Shown one piece after another: positions 53,653 through 64,000 of a stretch of 64,000 bases of DNA. Origin of the DNA: Diplonema papillatum (Eukaryota > Euglenozoa > Diplonemea > Diplonemida > Diplonemidae); assembly GCA_030068145.1 (NCBI GenBank), contig JAPJBO010000088.1, forward strand, positions 352,749 to 416,748. Reading direction: 5' to 3'. Positions within the stretch are counted from its first letter, which is position 1; every line of letters starts with the position of its first letter. Below the pieces are notes generated by a model that was not told where the DNA came from, did not search any database, and was given only the letters and a program-made list of their open reading frames with translations. The position numbers and the translations under genes were made by a program.

Positions 53653-54019
53653 TGTCCTCGCTTGACTCCGCACGCAATGGAAAACCCTGACGCCAGCCAC
53701 TGAGAGACCGGCTGTTCGCAACAGAAGTGACACGGCGCTGATTGATCCTACCCTTCGCTTCCTCCCCCACCCCCGCCTTTGGATGCTGAAGATTTTTCGT
53801 TGAGACACGTTCGGCAATTTCGGGAAGACCGATGAGATTTTGCGTGCAAAACGCAGCCCGGCGGCACTGATGGGCCCCGAAACACGGATTTCACTGAGAG
53901 AGAAAAGCAGGCGAAGACGCGCGTTCCCGCCGGAAAGGCTCGCGGAGAAGGCCCGACTCAACAGGGGGCGAGGAAAGAAGCCTGCAGGACAACACAGTCG
54001 CCGGTAAACGGAGCAACGC

Positions 54020-54782
54020 CGGCCGTTCTCGTCACAGATAACCGAAGCTCGTGGACCAGCAGAAACACGTAGGGCCAAAAAGGGAGCTAGACTCCGAGCC
54101 AACGCCAGCCGTTTTCGCGCAGCAGCGACTGGAAGAGCTCGAAAGGCTCGCCTCCAGCCAGGTTCAAACTTGCGCAGGGGTACTCGATTGTGGCCTGGTC
54201 CGTGTCGGTTCGACTACACAAGCCCGTCGCTCGGACTCGTCAGGCGAGAGACGGAGCAGCGCCAGCCGTTCTCGCACAGCAGCTCGAGAGGCTCGTCCCC
54301 AGCCAGGCTCAAACTTGTGCAGGGGTACTCCATTGTGCCGGTTCGACTGCGGCGGGCTGGCTTCAAGACACACAAGCCCGTCACTCGGACCGGTCAGGCG
54401 GGTGACGGAGCAACGCCAGCCGTTCTCGCACAGCAGCTCGAGAGGCTCGTCCCCAGCCAGCCTCAAACTTGCGCAGGGGTACTCCATTGTGCCGGTTCGA
54501 CTGCGGCGGGCTGGCTTCAAGACACACAAGCCCGTCACTCGGACCGGTCAGGCGGGTGACGGAGCAACGCCAGCCGTTCTCGCGCAGCAGCGACTGGAAG
54601 AGCTCGAAAGGCTCGTCGACGGCGTCGACGACTTGGGTTGACACCGTCACGGAGAACCGAAGCTCGTGGACCAGCAGGAACACCCGGCCCAAATATAGGG
54701 AGCTAGACCGAGCCACAGCGAACGGCGTCCAACGGGAACTGCAAGTCGAACTCCGTGACAGCTCCGACTCCCACAGCCAGGC
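54020..54782 (-). pseudogene. Ladder of partial METTL21-like gene 3' ends
   Basis: At least four truncated copies of the methyltransferase 3' end, spaced by roughly 145-155 bp. Each has the CGGAGCAACGCCAGCCGTTC-type block that encodes ENGWRCSVTRLTG on the minus strand, and most carry the SDGLVCLEASPP-coding block. The copy at 54566-54716 also retains the VFLLVHELRFSVTVSTQVVD region; the one near 54045 retains only part. None has the catalytic part, so these are non-functional fragments made by repeated local duplication. Confidence 0.8.
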
Positions 54783-55556
54783 TCAAACTTGCGCAGAGGT
54801 ACTCGATTGCACCGGTTCTTCTGCCGGCGGGCTGGCTTCCAGACACACAAGCCCGTCGCTCGGACCGGTCAGGCGGGTGACGGAGCAACGCCAGCCGTTC
54901 TCGCGCAGCAGCGACTGGAAGAGCTCGAAAGGCTCGTCGACGGCGTCGACGACTTGGGTCGACACTGTCACGGAGAACCGAAGCTCGTGGACCAGCAGGA
55001 AAACGCCGCCGCGCGCGACCGCGCGGGCCAAGAAGGGGGCGAGGCTCCGCGCCACGGCGGACGTGATGACGACGTCTGCCGCAAGCACCAAGTCGAACCC
55101 CTCATCCTCCCCATCGCCTCCGCTACCGACGGGTGCACGGGTGCCCCAGTCGAGCAGCCGGGCTTGGCACCACTCCGAGCAGGCCTGCCGCTCGAAATTG
55201 CGCCGCATCAGCGCCACGGCCACCGGGTTGTTGTCGGAAGCGACAACGACGACCCCGGCGGCACGCGCGCGTCCAGCCACGCAGCGCGCCGCGACGATGG
55301 CGGACAGGCCGGCGCCGGCGCCCACCTCCAGCACCCGGCGGGCTTGTGACAGCAGCTCGCTGGCCCTGCCGCCGCCCCGCAGCAGGCGGCAGAGCCCGCG
55401 CGCGCCGTTCCAAACCTGAAGGCTGGTGAGGTCAAGGTCAACCTCCGCGTCGTACGCGCCCGCGCCCTTGCGGACGACGAGGTCAACGTCAAACTCGGGC
55501 TCGCGGACCGTTTCGAAGCGGGGGTCATCGCTGGGAATCGAGCGAAGCGGCGGCAT
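54783..55556 (-). CDS. METTL21-like protein lysine methyltransferase, about 257 aa
   Basis: An uninterrupted frame. The methionine at 55556 (MPPLRSIPSDDPRF) is preferred to the one at 55616 because it lies just ahead of the conserved N-terminal strand. Counting from it, the AdoMet-binding motif I VLEVGAGAGLSA is at about 75-86, the acidic ASDNN loop at 106-110, LDWG at 135-138 and FDLVLAADVV at 154-163. This set, with QVWNGARGL before motif I, defines the seven-beta-strand Methyltransf_16 (METTL21-type) family, which methylates lysines on chaperones and translation factors; the substrate here is unknown. The last strands (GGVFLLVHELRFSV) are present. The final residues (AEEPVQSSTSAQV) are not conserved, so a short 3' exon could exist. 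Broken copies of its 3' end lie immediately downstream. Confidence 0.85.
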   Translation of the reverse strand: MPPLRSIPSDDPRFETVREPEFDVDLVVRKGAGAYDAEVDLDLTSLQVWNGARGLCRLLRGGGRASELLSQARRVLEVGAGAGLSAIVAARCVAGRARAAGVVVVASDNNPVAVALMRRNFERQACSEWCQARLLDWGTRAPVGSGGDGEDEGFDLVLAADVVITSAVARSLAPFLARAVARGGVFLLVHELRFSVTVSTQVVDAVDEPFELFQSLLRENGWRCSVTRLTGPSDGLVCLEASPPAEEPVQSSTSAQV

Positions 55557-55799
55557 CCCTTTCGCTCCAAATACACAACAAAATAAGGGGCAAGCGTTGG
55601 GGCCTGCGTTTTTCAATTTTCCGAGACGAGAGGTATGCTAATAGCTCTATCGAGCCAACCCCACTTTTTGGGGGGTCCGCGGGAAAAGCCCAGGGGCACT
55701 TTTTTAGGGCCAAAAATATGATCCAGTCAATTCCCTCGATCCAGGTTTTTTTCGACCCGTGACTCGGCACCCATTATTTTGCATACTTCGGGCCTGGAG

Positions 55800-56080
55800 G
55801 CCCGGGTTCGAACCCGGCCGAGGACCTTTTTCCGGTCGAAAACGAATTTCGGGGTTTGCTGGTTTTCGGGGTCGAATGTGCCCGAAATTGGAATTCTAAC
55901 ACAGCGCGCCGAAGGGGCAGCAAGCTTGCAAGGTGGTGTGGGTGGCTGAGTAAAATCGCCGGTCGTACCCTATCGAGCACTAACCCCGAGGGAAAGCGGG
56001 GGGGGAATCTTAGTCTACTGTTTCGACAGTACACCGTCTCAATGCTGGCATTAAGTCTTCTTTGCAGACGATGTTACATA
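55800..56080 (+). other. Intergenic region with tRNA-like T-arm and R3 copy
   Basis: CCCGGGTTCGAACCCGGCC near 55800 looks like a tRNA T-arm, but no matching acceptor, D or anticodon arms are found on either strand. An R3 copy with ACTGTTTCGACAGTACACCG variant follows at about 56005-56076. No gene. Confidence 0.5.
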
Positions 56081-58249
56081 CAAACGAATGTTTGAAGCGA
56101 GGGAGGTGGGCGGGGGGCAACTGCCAACTGGGCCCTATTCTCGCGAGTCGACTGAGTGCTGGCGGAATGGCCATCACGGATGACTGTTGGCGAGTCTTCT
56201 GCCTTCTTTTCACCGTTGCAGTTCTTCGTGGGCCGGGCGTCCATTTTACCCGAGACGCTTCCATACCGCAAGAAAAAAACACTCCGCAAGACTCCCTTTC
56301 GAAGGAGAAGCGCGGTGCAAGCCTTTTTCTTCCTTGTCGGGCATCGTGCAACAGTAATGGCGCGGAAGAGGGAGAAAGGTGAGGCAGAGAACAACTGCGA
56401 AGGGAGGGGGGACCCGGACCAACCCTGGCAGCAGGGATTCGGCCTTCCAGCTACCGCATGGTTCAAAGGTACCTGGATACGCGGTACAGCACACTGTTAC
56501 AGTACTGTAGGGCCAAACACCTCGAGACACACTCAGGTCCTATAACTGTGACCACACCAGATGCGCGTGTACACACTATTTCAGTTTCGCTGAGGGACTC
56601 GAGGCACCACAGGAATATCGATCAAAAAACGTCACACAGCCTTCGGGATGTGGTGTTGGTAAGAGAAAGTCTAGTTTTGACCTCGCCCAGGCGCGCTACT
56701 CAACATCCGCTGTGCGCGAGTGATTTCAGTTTTGAAGACGTGTTCCCACTTTTCCAGACAATACGCAAAAAAACACCAGCTAGTAGGAGCCGTGAGTGTG
56801 CATGGTACCTTTAAAATATGCGAGGTAGCCTTCCGGTCGTCGTCTGCGTTCGTCGGCATCGCGAAAAGGCGAGCAGCCAAGGAAAAGAGCGTTGATTGGT
56901 GATACAGGTCCTAACCAGTAGAAACAGGTATGCGAACAAAATGGAGATGAGGGTTCGGTTGTCACTGGAGGGAGGGGAGAGTCATAGTTTACTGTTGAGG
57001 CAGGACACTACCAAAAGAAATACAGAGAGCGGAAGACCCCGCCTAGGAAAGAACCTGTGGGCCCTCGGGCTCGTTTGCCTTTCTTGCTAAAGTGCAAGGG
57101 TTTAAGGTAGAATCCTTTTTTAGGTGTTCCGGTTTTCTCTCGTCAGCTCCGCAAGCTCTTTTTGGTGCAGTGGGGTGGTGCAGGATGTAGCAGCAGTGCA
57201 GTGTACAAGCCGGTTCCAGGCTGGGGCGAATTCCAATTTTTCGCAGTGACAACCCCGGCATGTTTTGTACTTTTTCGCTCAAACCCGGTTTAGCACAAGA
57301 CTGTTGGTTTGCTCTGCTGCTCGAGTCGCATGAGCCAGGAAGACTCTCGCTTTTTGAAATTGCAAACAGGAGCGGCGGCAACCCCTTTTTATCTCGTAAT
57401 GCACTGGTAGAGGGGTAGAGGGGGGTGTCGGGTGGGCAAAAGATTTTGCGTCGTGTCGCGCCGCAACTCCTGACCGCGGAAGCAGCAGGTGTTGAAGCAG
57501 GACGGGAACAAAAATAGTGCGCCGCGCCAGACTGGGGAAACGGGGCGAGAGGGAAATGCAAAAAAGACAGGCGCTTCGTTTTGTTTGTGCGTGCCGGGTG
57601 ATCGGTTTCCCACATGTATGTACCCTGTGTTTATTCAGGTAAGGAAATCTGACGAACCACCAAAACACGCTGCCTCGCGTCTTTTTAGCCTGCACAATAC
57701 ATTGAAGGGCAACCCGCAAGATTGTTAGTTTTAAAAAAGAAACTGCTCAGAATGGCGTGTGCTCAACTGAGCCGGTCCGTCCCTATCTCTTGAAACTGCA
57801 TCGAAGTGCCTCGGTCTATCAGGTCCATCCCTAGTCCCTGAGCTGCATCGAATTGCCCGGTGCTGTATTCTTCGGTCTAGCACGGTCTATCAAGAGGGGA
57901 TGGACCGGCTCGTCAACGCCGTATCCAGCGATTTCAAGGATGGAGACAGTTTTCGGCAGGTGGTCCTCAGCGAGACTCATTGAAGCCCGAGATCACCAGA
58001 GGCTCGAGAGCTCGCGCTACGACGAATAGCCACGTGATAACCCAGATTCGCATCGCCCTGTTCTGCTTCACACCACTCAGGCTCCACGCGAACGATGATC
58101 CGAATCATGCTCCCGTGGCTTGAAGCATCCAGGAAACACGACGGAGATCGGCCTACGCTGAGGCTGGACTCCTCCGCGTACAAACACGAAGGTTGGAGGA
58201 AGTGTTCCTTCGTGCGGAGGACAGATGCCCCGAGTTATATGCACTCTTG
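56081..58249. other. Intergenic region with R1, R3 and R4 repeats
   Basis: Holds a truncated R3 (ATAGTTTACTGTTGAGGCAG, about 56986), a complete R1 copy at 57560-57737, and R4-like CACGGTCTATCAAGAGGGGA and GGTCTATCAGGTCCATCCCT segments at 57810-57905. A solo CACGGTG-family arm (GAGGCTGGACTCCTCCGCG) lies near 58159. Frames here are not conserved. Confidence 0.55.
57560..57737 (+). repeat. Dispersed repeat R1, full copy
   Basis: One of the most complete R1 copies: AAAAAAGACAGGCGCTTCGT through TTTATTCAGGTAAGGAAATC to GGGCAACCCGCAAGATTGTT. It differs from the copy at 62926 at only a handful of positions. Confidence 0.85.
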
Positions 58250-58675
58250 CCCGGTGCGGTCCTCAGGGGCTGGAGTTAAAGAGGGTGCGCCCAGTCACAA
58301 AGCACCCGCCCTGCACGAGCCACGCGCCCAAGACCCGTGCACGGCACCCTCCATGTTTGCACCTTCCTCGGATGCTACGGTCGGGAAGGGGCTTCAATGT
58401 AGTTGGGAAAACGCGTTCCCCTTCCCCGCGTTCTGCGTGTGGGGTTACCACCGGGCAACTGCCGCAGCAGCCGCAGATACGTCCGTCGCCCTTGGCTCAC
58501 TTTCGGGAGGCGCTGCTCACCTACCAGTGTGTTCCTGGTTGTTGCCCTACACTCGAGAAGCGGGTGTGCCACAACCAAAACGCGTGTAGATCAACACCCG
58601 AAAAGCGGGCGCGACACCCGCCTTTTTAACACTCTCCGGCATTTACTCCAGCATTTGAGGCTGGACTCTACCGTG
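58250..58675. mobile_element. Non-autonomous CACGGTG-type element
   Basis: The left tip CCCGGTG is followed by CGGTCCTCAGGGGCTGGAGT, TAAAGAGGGTGCGCC. The right tip, read in reverse from 58675, is CACGGTA, then GAGTCCAGCCTCAAATGCTG. Near the right end, inverted GGTGTGCCACAACC, AAAGCGGGCGCGACACCCG and related motifs echo the subterminal repeats of the autonomous element. About 425 bp and non-coding. It ends 25 bp from the stop codon of the coiled-coil gene. Confidence 0.6.
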
Positions 58676-58699
58676 TGGGTGCTCGGCTTTCTTGGTGTC

Positions 58700-60425
58700 T
58701 CATGCGCGCGCGATGCCGACCTGCAGATCGCCTCTGTTTCGGATGTGCTTTTCGACGACCTGCTTTTCCAGCTCGAGCAGGTGCGACTTCGCGGCGTCCC
58801 TCTTCTGGAGCTTGACGGCCCGCTCCTTCTCGACCGAATCCTTCGCCGCCGTTTCCTGCACCACCCGGAAGGCCCTTTCGGCCTGCTTCTCAGTCAACCG
58901 CGTCTCCTCCTTGAGCCGCAGCTGCTCTCCGAGCGTCTTCACAAAGTCCCGCTTGCGCGCGTTCGCAATCTCGGCCCGCCGGCGCTCTTCGGCGAACTGC
59001 TTTTTTTCGAACGTCTCGACCTCCCTCTTGACCCTCTCATCCTCCAGCTGCAGCCGGGCTTGCTGCTGCTCGAGGATCGACGCGTAGACGGTCGCGGACC
59101 CCGGCAAGCCTTTCTCGGCCTTTTTGACGATGACGTCCCTGCTTTTTTCCTGCTTTTCGAGCACCGACGCGTAGGCGCGGAGCATCTCCTTGTCGTGCTG
59201 CTTTTCGGCCTCCTCGTCCCGCCGCTTCTTGTCGAGCTCGGCTTGGTTGTACTCGACGAAGGCGCGGTAGGCCTCGGTGTTGGCCTGCTTCTTTTGCAGG
59301 TCCGACAGCATCTGCTCGCGGGCTTGGTCCTGCAGGTGCTGGCGATAGCGGGCGCCTGAGGCCTTTTGGCGGTGGTCGTCCAGCCTCCGGGCTTCGCGCT
59401 CGAGGAAGATCTCGTGGTCCCTCGCCGCAGCCTCCCTGTACGAGTTGTCGCGGAGGCGGAGGGTGCGCTCCTTCTCTTCGAGCTCCCACTGCTTCGTCCG
59501 GTCCGCCTCCTCCTCGGCGAAGGCGCGCTCCTCCTTCCTGCGCCGCTCCCGCAGCGACTCGTTGTGCTGGACTTGGTCGTCGAGCGACTTCTTGCAGCTC
59601 TGCATCCGCACCTTCCGCCTCTCCTTCTGCAGCATTTGCTCGCTGTGGAACCTGTGAGAGAGAGTTTTTGTGTTTTCGACGATCCCGAATGGGCGTACAG
59701 ATTGATGTCTTCGACCTTTTGTTTGTTTGTGAAGTTCAGCTTCGTGCGTATTTGTGGGTTCCCAAAAAGAAATGCGTAGTTTTGTTTTATTATTTTACTT
59801 GTTAGTTGTCGACAACTTTTTTTGTATTGAGGTGTCATTCAGATGTAAATCCAAAGCCGCCCACGTCAAATTTTGTTAAGCAGCGGCTGCCAAAACTTGC
59901 CGTGACACCTATGATCAAAGTAAAGGAGGAAAGGAGAAAATGTTTCTAAAAAAGAAATGTGTGGTGTATCGTATCTTCGAGCTAGACTTGATCTCGTGCA
60001 TTAGCCAAGTGGCCCATTCTGTTGCCTTTCCGCGAACACGCGCGCGTACAGACAGTATGACTGCTGTGTTGCGGCTGCAAATTCATCCAAAATGTGTCTG
60101 TAGGTTGCAGCCTCGCGCTCGATGAAGATCTCCCGGTCCCTCGCTGCGGCCTCCCTCTACAAGTTGTCACGGAGGCGGAGGGTGCGCTCCTTTTCTTCGA
60201 GCCCACTGCTTCGTCCGGTCCGCCTCCTCCTCGGCGAAGGCGCGCATAAATAATGCAAGCACCGGCTTTGCAGGAAACACGCCGAGGAGGCTGCCGCAGC
60301 GAAGAGCCACCTTTTTAGAGTGCACACGGCAGGCTATGGTTTCGGGTCACAACCCTGCATCCGCTCGTTCCGCTTCGCCTTCTGCCGTAGATGGAGTCTC
60401 GTTGGAGCCTAATTCGAGCACTAAC

Positions 60426-60469
<44 letters not shown>

Positions 60470-63400
60470 TTACCCTACTGATGGAGAGAGAGCCCATCGG
60501 GCCAGCGCATTCCGACAGCAATACGGGGTAGTACGAGAGGAACTCCCGTTTTTTGTCCCCGGTATCTACGGTTGTTCGATCGGACAGTGCCGTGATGAGC
60601 GATTCAACGGTTTCCTGGGCGGGTCTCCGAAGACTTCCTGTCTCGGCCAAAAAGAAGAGTTCCTGGGAGAGGGAACGTGGCATGATGCGAAAAGTTCTAT
60701 CGAAGCCGGCGTGCATACCGCGATATGTCCTGCGCGATCACGTTGTGCCACTTCTCGTCGGACATCAGCATTTCACGCCGACGGATTACAGCAGGCTTGT
60801 GACTCTTCGAAAGGTCGTTATCGGTGCGCAGCAACGTCGATTCCGGGCGCTGGCGTGTGAAAGAACGTTGAAGTATGGCTAAAGATAAAGTGGTGTCACC
60901 TGGGGGGTAATCTCAGGGCCCTGATAAGCCGTTAAGCAGCGGCTGCCGGCTTATCCCGTGACACCTTTTATATGTACGTTATAGAAGGAGTAGCGTTGGC
61001 ACTCTTATAGGTTCGTTCCCTCGTAGCTCGCCGGGAACGGGCACTCCAGTGAAACTGGGTATGTTACCGTTTCAGGTTTAGATTTTGGGAGCATTGCCTC
61101 ATGTGAATTCTGAGACCTATTTCTCCCACGAATGGTGAACCAGCTTTGGTGACCGCTGTTCCGCAGTGGATACATCGATATGTTTCCCGACTTGCGGATC
61201 GTGCTCGGTCATTTGAAGGGGCGCGGACAGTCGACGAGTGGTCTGGTTGAGATGAAGAAGCTCCTCGTTCGGCCGTGGATGTGGTATGATTGGTCGTGGA
61301 ACAGTTAGACCCCTCGATTGAGAGACTCGGTCACTGGCTGCACGGGCCGCCCTCTCGAATGTGCACAGTAATAAAATCCTCACTCCTATGCTTGTGTGCC
61401 TGTCACTCTCGTCCACCGCTCCTGCTGTTGCTTGCCGCGCGCCGTATAGTTGGAGTAAAGGTGAAGCCAGAGAGCTGCTGATCTTGCTGCTGACCACATG
61501 AAGTGAATGATACTAGTGAGTGAATATGCTCGGTTGGCCAATCTTCTCGCAGACACGCTGCCAGCGTTCTCTTTCGTGTTTTTGCAATGCATTGTTGCTA
61601 CGAAAAACACAGGCGCTTCGTTTTGTCTTCGCGTGTCCGTTGATCGTTCTCATATGGGTTCATCCTGTTTCATTTTCAGGTTACGAATTTCGATTGACCA
61701 CCAAAATACTCAGCCTGCGTCTTTTTAGCCTGCGCAATACGTTGTAGAGCACCCCACATTGTTAGTAATAAGAAAGAACATACGAGCGACGCGCTCGTTG
61801 ACATTGGCGTCTGGCAAAGGCCTGAAGGTAGCACCGGGGGTGAGTCCAGCGGAGGCAGGCTGTGGGTTGGTCGGAAAATAATAAGATTTTCGTGCGGAAA
61901 AAAAAAACGGTGCAACTGTGTGCAATGAGATTGGCTGTCTGTTCCAAATACCAGGGCGCAAGCACCCGGCACAGACCGCAGTCGCCATCTGGGCCACAGC
62001 TTTGAGTGCGCTGAGACTCGCTCGCACGAAAAAGTGGTCAATCCCCTACCGCCCAGCGAATTGCTAAGCTTGTGGGCGGAGGAGGCAAGCACCCGGCACA
62101 GTCCGCAGTCGCCGTCGGGGCCACAGTTTTGAGTGCTCTGAGACTCGCTCGCACGGAAAAGTGGTCAATCCCCTACCGCCCAGTGAATTGCTAAGCTTGT
62201 GGGCGGAGGAGGCAAGCACCCGGCACAGTCCGCAGTCGCCGTCTGGGCCACAGTTTTGAGTGCTCTGAGACTCGCTCGCACGGGAAAACGACCCGATTAC
62301 CTGTCGCCCAGCGAGTTGCTATGCTCGTGGCGGAGGAACACCGCGGGATGAAAACAGAAGTCTTGAGCCGGTTGTCTGGTGGAAAGTGACAACCTCCCAC
62401 GCTCTCTCCGCGAGGAGTCACAGGCAGTGTTTTTCCTGTGTGGCTAAAAATATTTTTTCGCCTAAAACCCCTTTTCCACGAAAATGGGGTTGGCTAAAAA
62501 ACTTTTTTTCGCCACAGGAATTCCATCTACTACAGCAAGCTCACAAACCCAAATCCAGTTCTACACCAAGTAGGAAGCCACAACCTGTCGACCCTCCCGG
62601 TCGAGATAATACTCTCCTCCTCGCCCGTCTCGCCGCTCCGTACTCGCTGCTCTCGTCCTTGCTGCTGCGTGATGCCAGATTGATGGTGCGTAACGAACGT
62701 AGAAACGTCATGCAGAGATTCTCGTGTGTATGCCACACGAACGGAGCGACGGGGTAATATTTTTTGTACAAGTGTTAGTTCTCGTCGGAATAGTATTAAT
62801 CTTCTAAGATCTTCGATCTTAGACGACGAAAAGATTTTGACCTCTTTTCGTGAACCGCAAATTTTTTTTAGCCAACCGATTTCATTTTGTTGGCTGAGCG
62901 GAAAACCACTGGTCACAGGACACAAAAAAGACAGGCGCTTCGTTTTGTTTGTGCGTGCCGGGTGATAATTTTCCCACTTGTATTTACCCTGTGTATATTC
63001 AGGTTAGGAATTCTGACCTACCACCAAAACACGCTGCCTGTCTTTTTAGCCTGCACAATACATTGAAGGGCAACCGGCAAGATTGTTAGTACTAAAAAGC
63101 TGCGTGTCGGCAACTCAAAACCCGACTGGGAAAAGGGACGAGTGGAATATCATTCGCGTTAGACGCTACCCACTTCAAGCCATGCACTTTAACCCACACA
63201 CGCACACACACCGCTGCGGCGAGTGCGAAGCTGGCAACGAAGGGATCGCGAGGTGTTGTACAAGGCACCGCCCCCAGTTGACCACGGACCCCTACTCGCA
63301 ACCTGCGGGAGCATCAGCGGTTCCTTGAAACTGAAGGGGCGTGGACGCCTTTCGCACGGGAAGGCGCCACACACAAAGACACACACCTGTCTTTTCGAGA

Positions 63401-63694
63401 CGAGACGACAGGAGTAGATTCGGCCCGCGGGGCCCTGTAGAGCAGCTTCCTGCGCAGGTTGGAGACCAGGTCCGCCACGGTCGCGTCTGTGAAGCAGTTG
63501 TCGTTAGCGAGCCGGAGCTCTATCTCCGCGTCAAGCTCCTCTAGCTCTTCGGGCGTCGGCCTCGGCATGTCCGCCCGTTTCTGCATGCTCCTGCTGACCA
63601 CGAGGGCCACGATGTTCTTCTTCAGCCGCGTTCGCCTCTCCTCGTTCCGGGCCTTGGCCCGCATCATGCTGGCACCCGACACCACTGACGTCAT
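58700..63694 (-). CDS. Ciliary-type coiled-coil protein, 419 aa, two exons
   Basis: Exons 63387-63694 and 58700-59651. The donor is GACAG|GTGTGT, the acceptor CACAG|G, with matching phase; the joined reading is SSRKDRFHSEQMLQKERRKV. The start at 63694 (MTSVVSGASMMRAKARNEER) is the methionine just before the conserved-looking basic helix. Residues about 105-400 are almost entirely charged heptad coiled coil rich in E, K, R, A and Q (LRERRRKEERAFAEEEADRT, EEAEKQHDKEMLRAYASVLE, ERRRAEIANARKRDF). This pattern resembles the trichohyalin-plectin-homology proteins of cilia such as CFAP45, CFAP53 and MNS1, which line the inside of doublet microtubules. I cannot say which one, and a non-ciliary coiled coil is possible. 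The 3.7-kb intron holds repeats and a copy of part of exon 2. Confidence 0.75.
60106..60246 (-). pseudogene. Duplicated piece of the coiled-coil gene's exon 2
   Basis: About 140 bp nearly identical to 59394-59524 (REARRL...ERAFAE coding region), lying in the intron of the same gene and in the same orientation. One small deletion (after TCTTCGAGC) and several substitutions break the frame. It is either an unprocessed internal duplication or an inactive duplicated exon. Confidence 0.85.
60423..60592 (+). rRNA. Large-subunit rRNA fragment, second copy
   Basis: Same segment as 27740: AGGGAACGTGAGCTGGGTTT, AGACCGTCGTGAGACAGGTT, GGTTTTACCCTACTGATGGA and AGTACGAGAGGAACTCCCG, then GGTATCTACGGTTGTTCGAT. 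It lacks the poly-T interruption of the other copy. It lies antisense in the intron of the coiled-coil gene. The two copies end their rRNA similarity at similar places, which argues for dispersal as a unit. Confidence 0.75.
61608..61770 (+). repeat. Dispersed repeat R1, variant copy
   Basis: R1 with the CATTTTCAGGTTACGAATTT variant, like 21598. It ends CACCCCACATTGTTAGTAAT. Confidence 0.75.
61958..62338 (+). repeat. 127-bp tandem repeat, three copies
   Basis: Copies start at 61958, 62085 and 62212 with GCAAGCACCCGGCACAG and contain GAGACTCGCTCGCACG and a GTGGTCAATCCCCTACCGCC block (third copy diverged there). The repeat lies in the intron of the coiled-coil gene. Confidence 0.95.
62435..62925. 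other. Possible AT-rich inverted-repeat element
   Basis: GTGTGGCTAAAAATATTTTTTC, shortened here to its GTGGCTAAAAA core, and GGGGTTGGCTAAAAAAC (about 62441-62505) face inverted TTTTTTAGCCAACCGA and TTGTTGGCTGAGC (about 62866-62900). This resembles the iterated-end elements elsewhere, but the tips do not pair cleanly. Low confidence as an element. Confidence 0.35.
62926..63097 (+). repeat. Dispersed repeat R1, full copy
   Basis: AAAAAAGACAGGCGCTTCGT through GTGTATATTCAGGTTAGGAA to GGCAAGATTGTTAGTACTAA. It lies 290 bp downstream of the first exon of the coiled-coil gene, inside its intron. Confidence 0.85.
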
Positions 63695-63767
63695 AACGGC
63701 GAGTTGCAGGCGTTCTTCTTTTTTTGAAGGGGGCCCTTCCCTCCCCGTTGCCCACTCTCCTGTGTAA

Positions 63768-64000
63768 TTGGGGGGGAACCTTAGCTTCATGTGTAGGCAG
63801 GACTGCATGTTTGGTGCTAGCATAACATGCAGGGTCAAAACCTTGTGTCTTTTTTAAACGCTGCCGCGGAGCCGATGGCCTCCAAAAAAAAATGTGGAAA
63901 AAAAAAATTGCTCAACTTCCTCGAAAATTTCCGCAGTTTTTAGCGTTATTTGTGGATTAGAAGGTCGGTATTTTAAAGTCTCCGGTTGACCGTAGAGGCT
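63768..64000 (+). repeat. R3 copy followed by R2 fragment
   Basis: R3 (GGGGGGAACCTTAGCTTCAT, GGCAGGACTGCATGTTTGGT, GCTAGCATAACATG) lies just upstream of the coiled-coil gene start. An R2 piece (GGTATTTTAAAGTCTCCGGT, TGACCGTAGAGGCT) reaches the window edge and matches 50040-50080 closely. Confidence 0.7.

Larger units (their letters stand above)
59652..63386 (-). other. Intron 1 of the coiled-coil gene
   Basis: GT-AG intron of 3.7 kb. Contents on the plus strand: an exon-2 copy at 60106-60246, an LSU rRNA fragment at 60423-60592, R1 copies at 61608 and 62926, a 127-bp tandem repeat at 61958-62338, and an AT-rich stretch with inverted GGTTGGCTAAAAAA motifs at 62435-62900. Confidence 0.7.

Noticed and set aside
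53653-54102. N-terminal extension of the synthetase to 54102
   Set aside because: The extra 150 codons start in a decayed methyltransferase copy and show no GST-like or other conserved domain.
55780-55830. Possible tRNA gene (CGGGTTCGAACCCG)
   Set aside because: Only a T-arm-like palindrome; no acceptor stem, D-arm or anticodon arm on either strand at proper distances.
58403-59359. 318-codon plus-strand Leu-rich frame
   Set aside because: Antisense of the coiled-coil exon; Glu/Lys codons read backwards give Leu/Phe.

Overview
This is nuclear DNA from a eukaryote, almost certainly a single-celled protist. Genes have GT-AG introns, several share a GTATGC 5' splice site, coding exons are far more GC-rich than their surroundings, one protein is a flagellar-type coiled coil, and most of the window is repeats. 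I cannot place the species. An alveolate or stramenopile is plausible, but nothing here proves it. Every host gene I can support reads on the minus strand; the only convincing plus-strand genes belong to a transposon.

Layout. 1-4 kb: dispersed repeats. 4.07-7.29 kb: two adjacent elements whose ends are clusters of a short palindrome (AAACGTTT, then ACTAGT); the second contains an EF-hand exon. 7.3-8.4 kb: a conserved macrodomain-like gene. 8.4-11.2 kb: a 95-bp satellite with higher-order structure. 14.9-16.5 kb: a secreted or membrane protein. 18.5-19.6 kb: a drug/metabolite-type transporter of the SLC35F kind. 20-37 kb: repeat-rich DNA with a hAT-like MITE that keeps its 8-bp target duplication, other palindrome-ended elements, large-subunit rRNA fragments and tandem duplications. 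37.2-38.2 kb: first exon of a membrane-anchored protein. 42.7-53.7 kb: one five-exon gene for a cytosolic-type glutamyl-tRNA synthetase that carries a C-terminal EMAPII-type tRNA-binding domain. 54.0-55.6 kb: a METTL21-like lysine methyltransferase with a ladder of broken copies of its own 3' end. 58.7-63.7 kb: a two-exon, 419-residue ciliary-type coiled-coil protein whose intron holds a copy of part of its own second exon.

The most interesting object is a 4.25-kb two-gene DNA transposon at 45115-49364, inside intron 3 of the glutamyl-tRNA synthetase gene and in the opposite orientation. Its inverted ends begin CACGGTG, the same class of heptamer as RAG recombination signals and Transib ends. 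Its second gene (650 aa) has the landmarks of the Transib/RAG1 recombinase core in the right order and spacing: D100, D180, C198/C201, H366/H370 and E388 within SDEAEEAENG. Three C2H2 zinc fingers follow. Its first gene (326 aa) is unrecognised and is not RAG2-like by eye. Short non-autonomous relatives with the same ends are scattered through the window.

All identifications come from reading translations and splice sites by eye. No database search, alignment program or transcript evidence was used.
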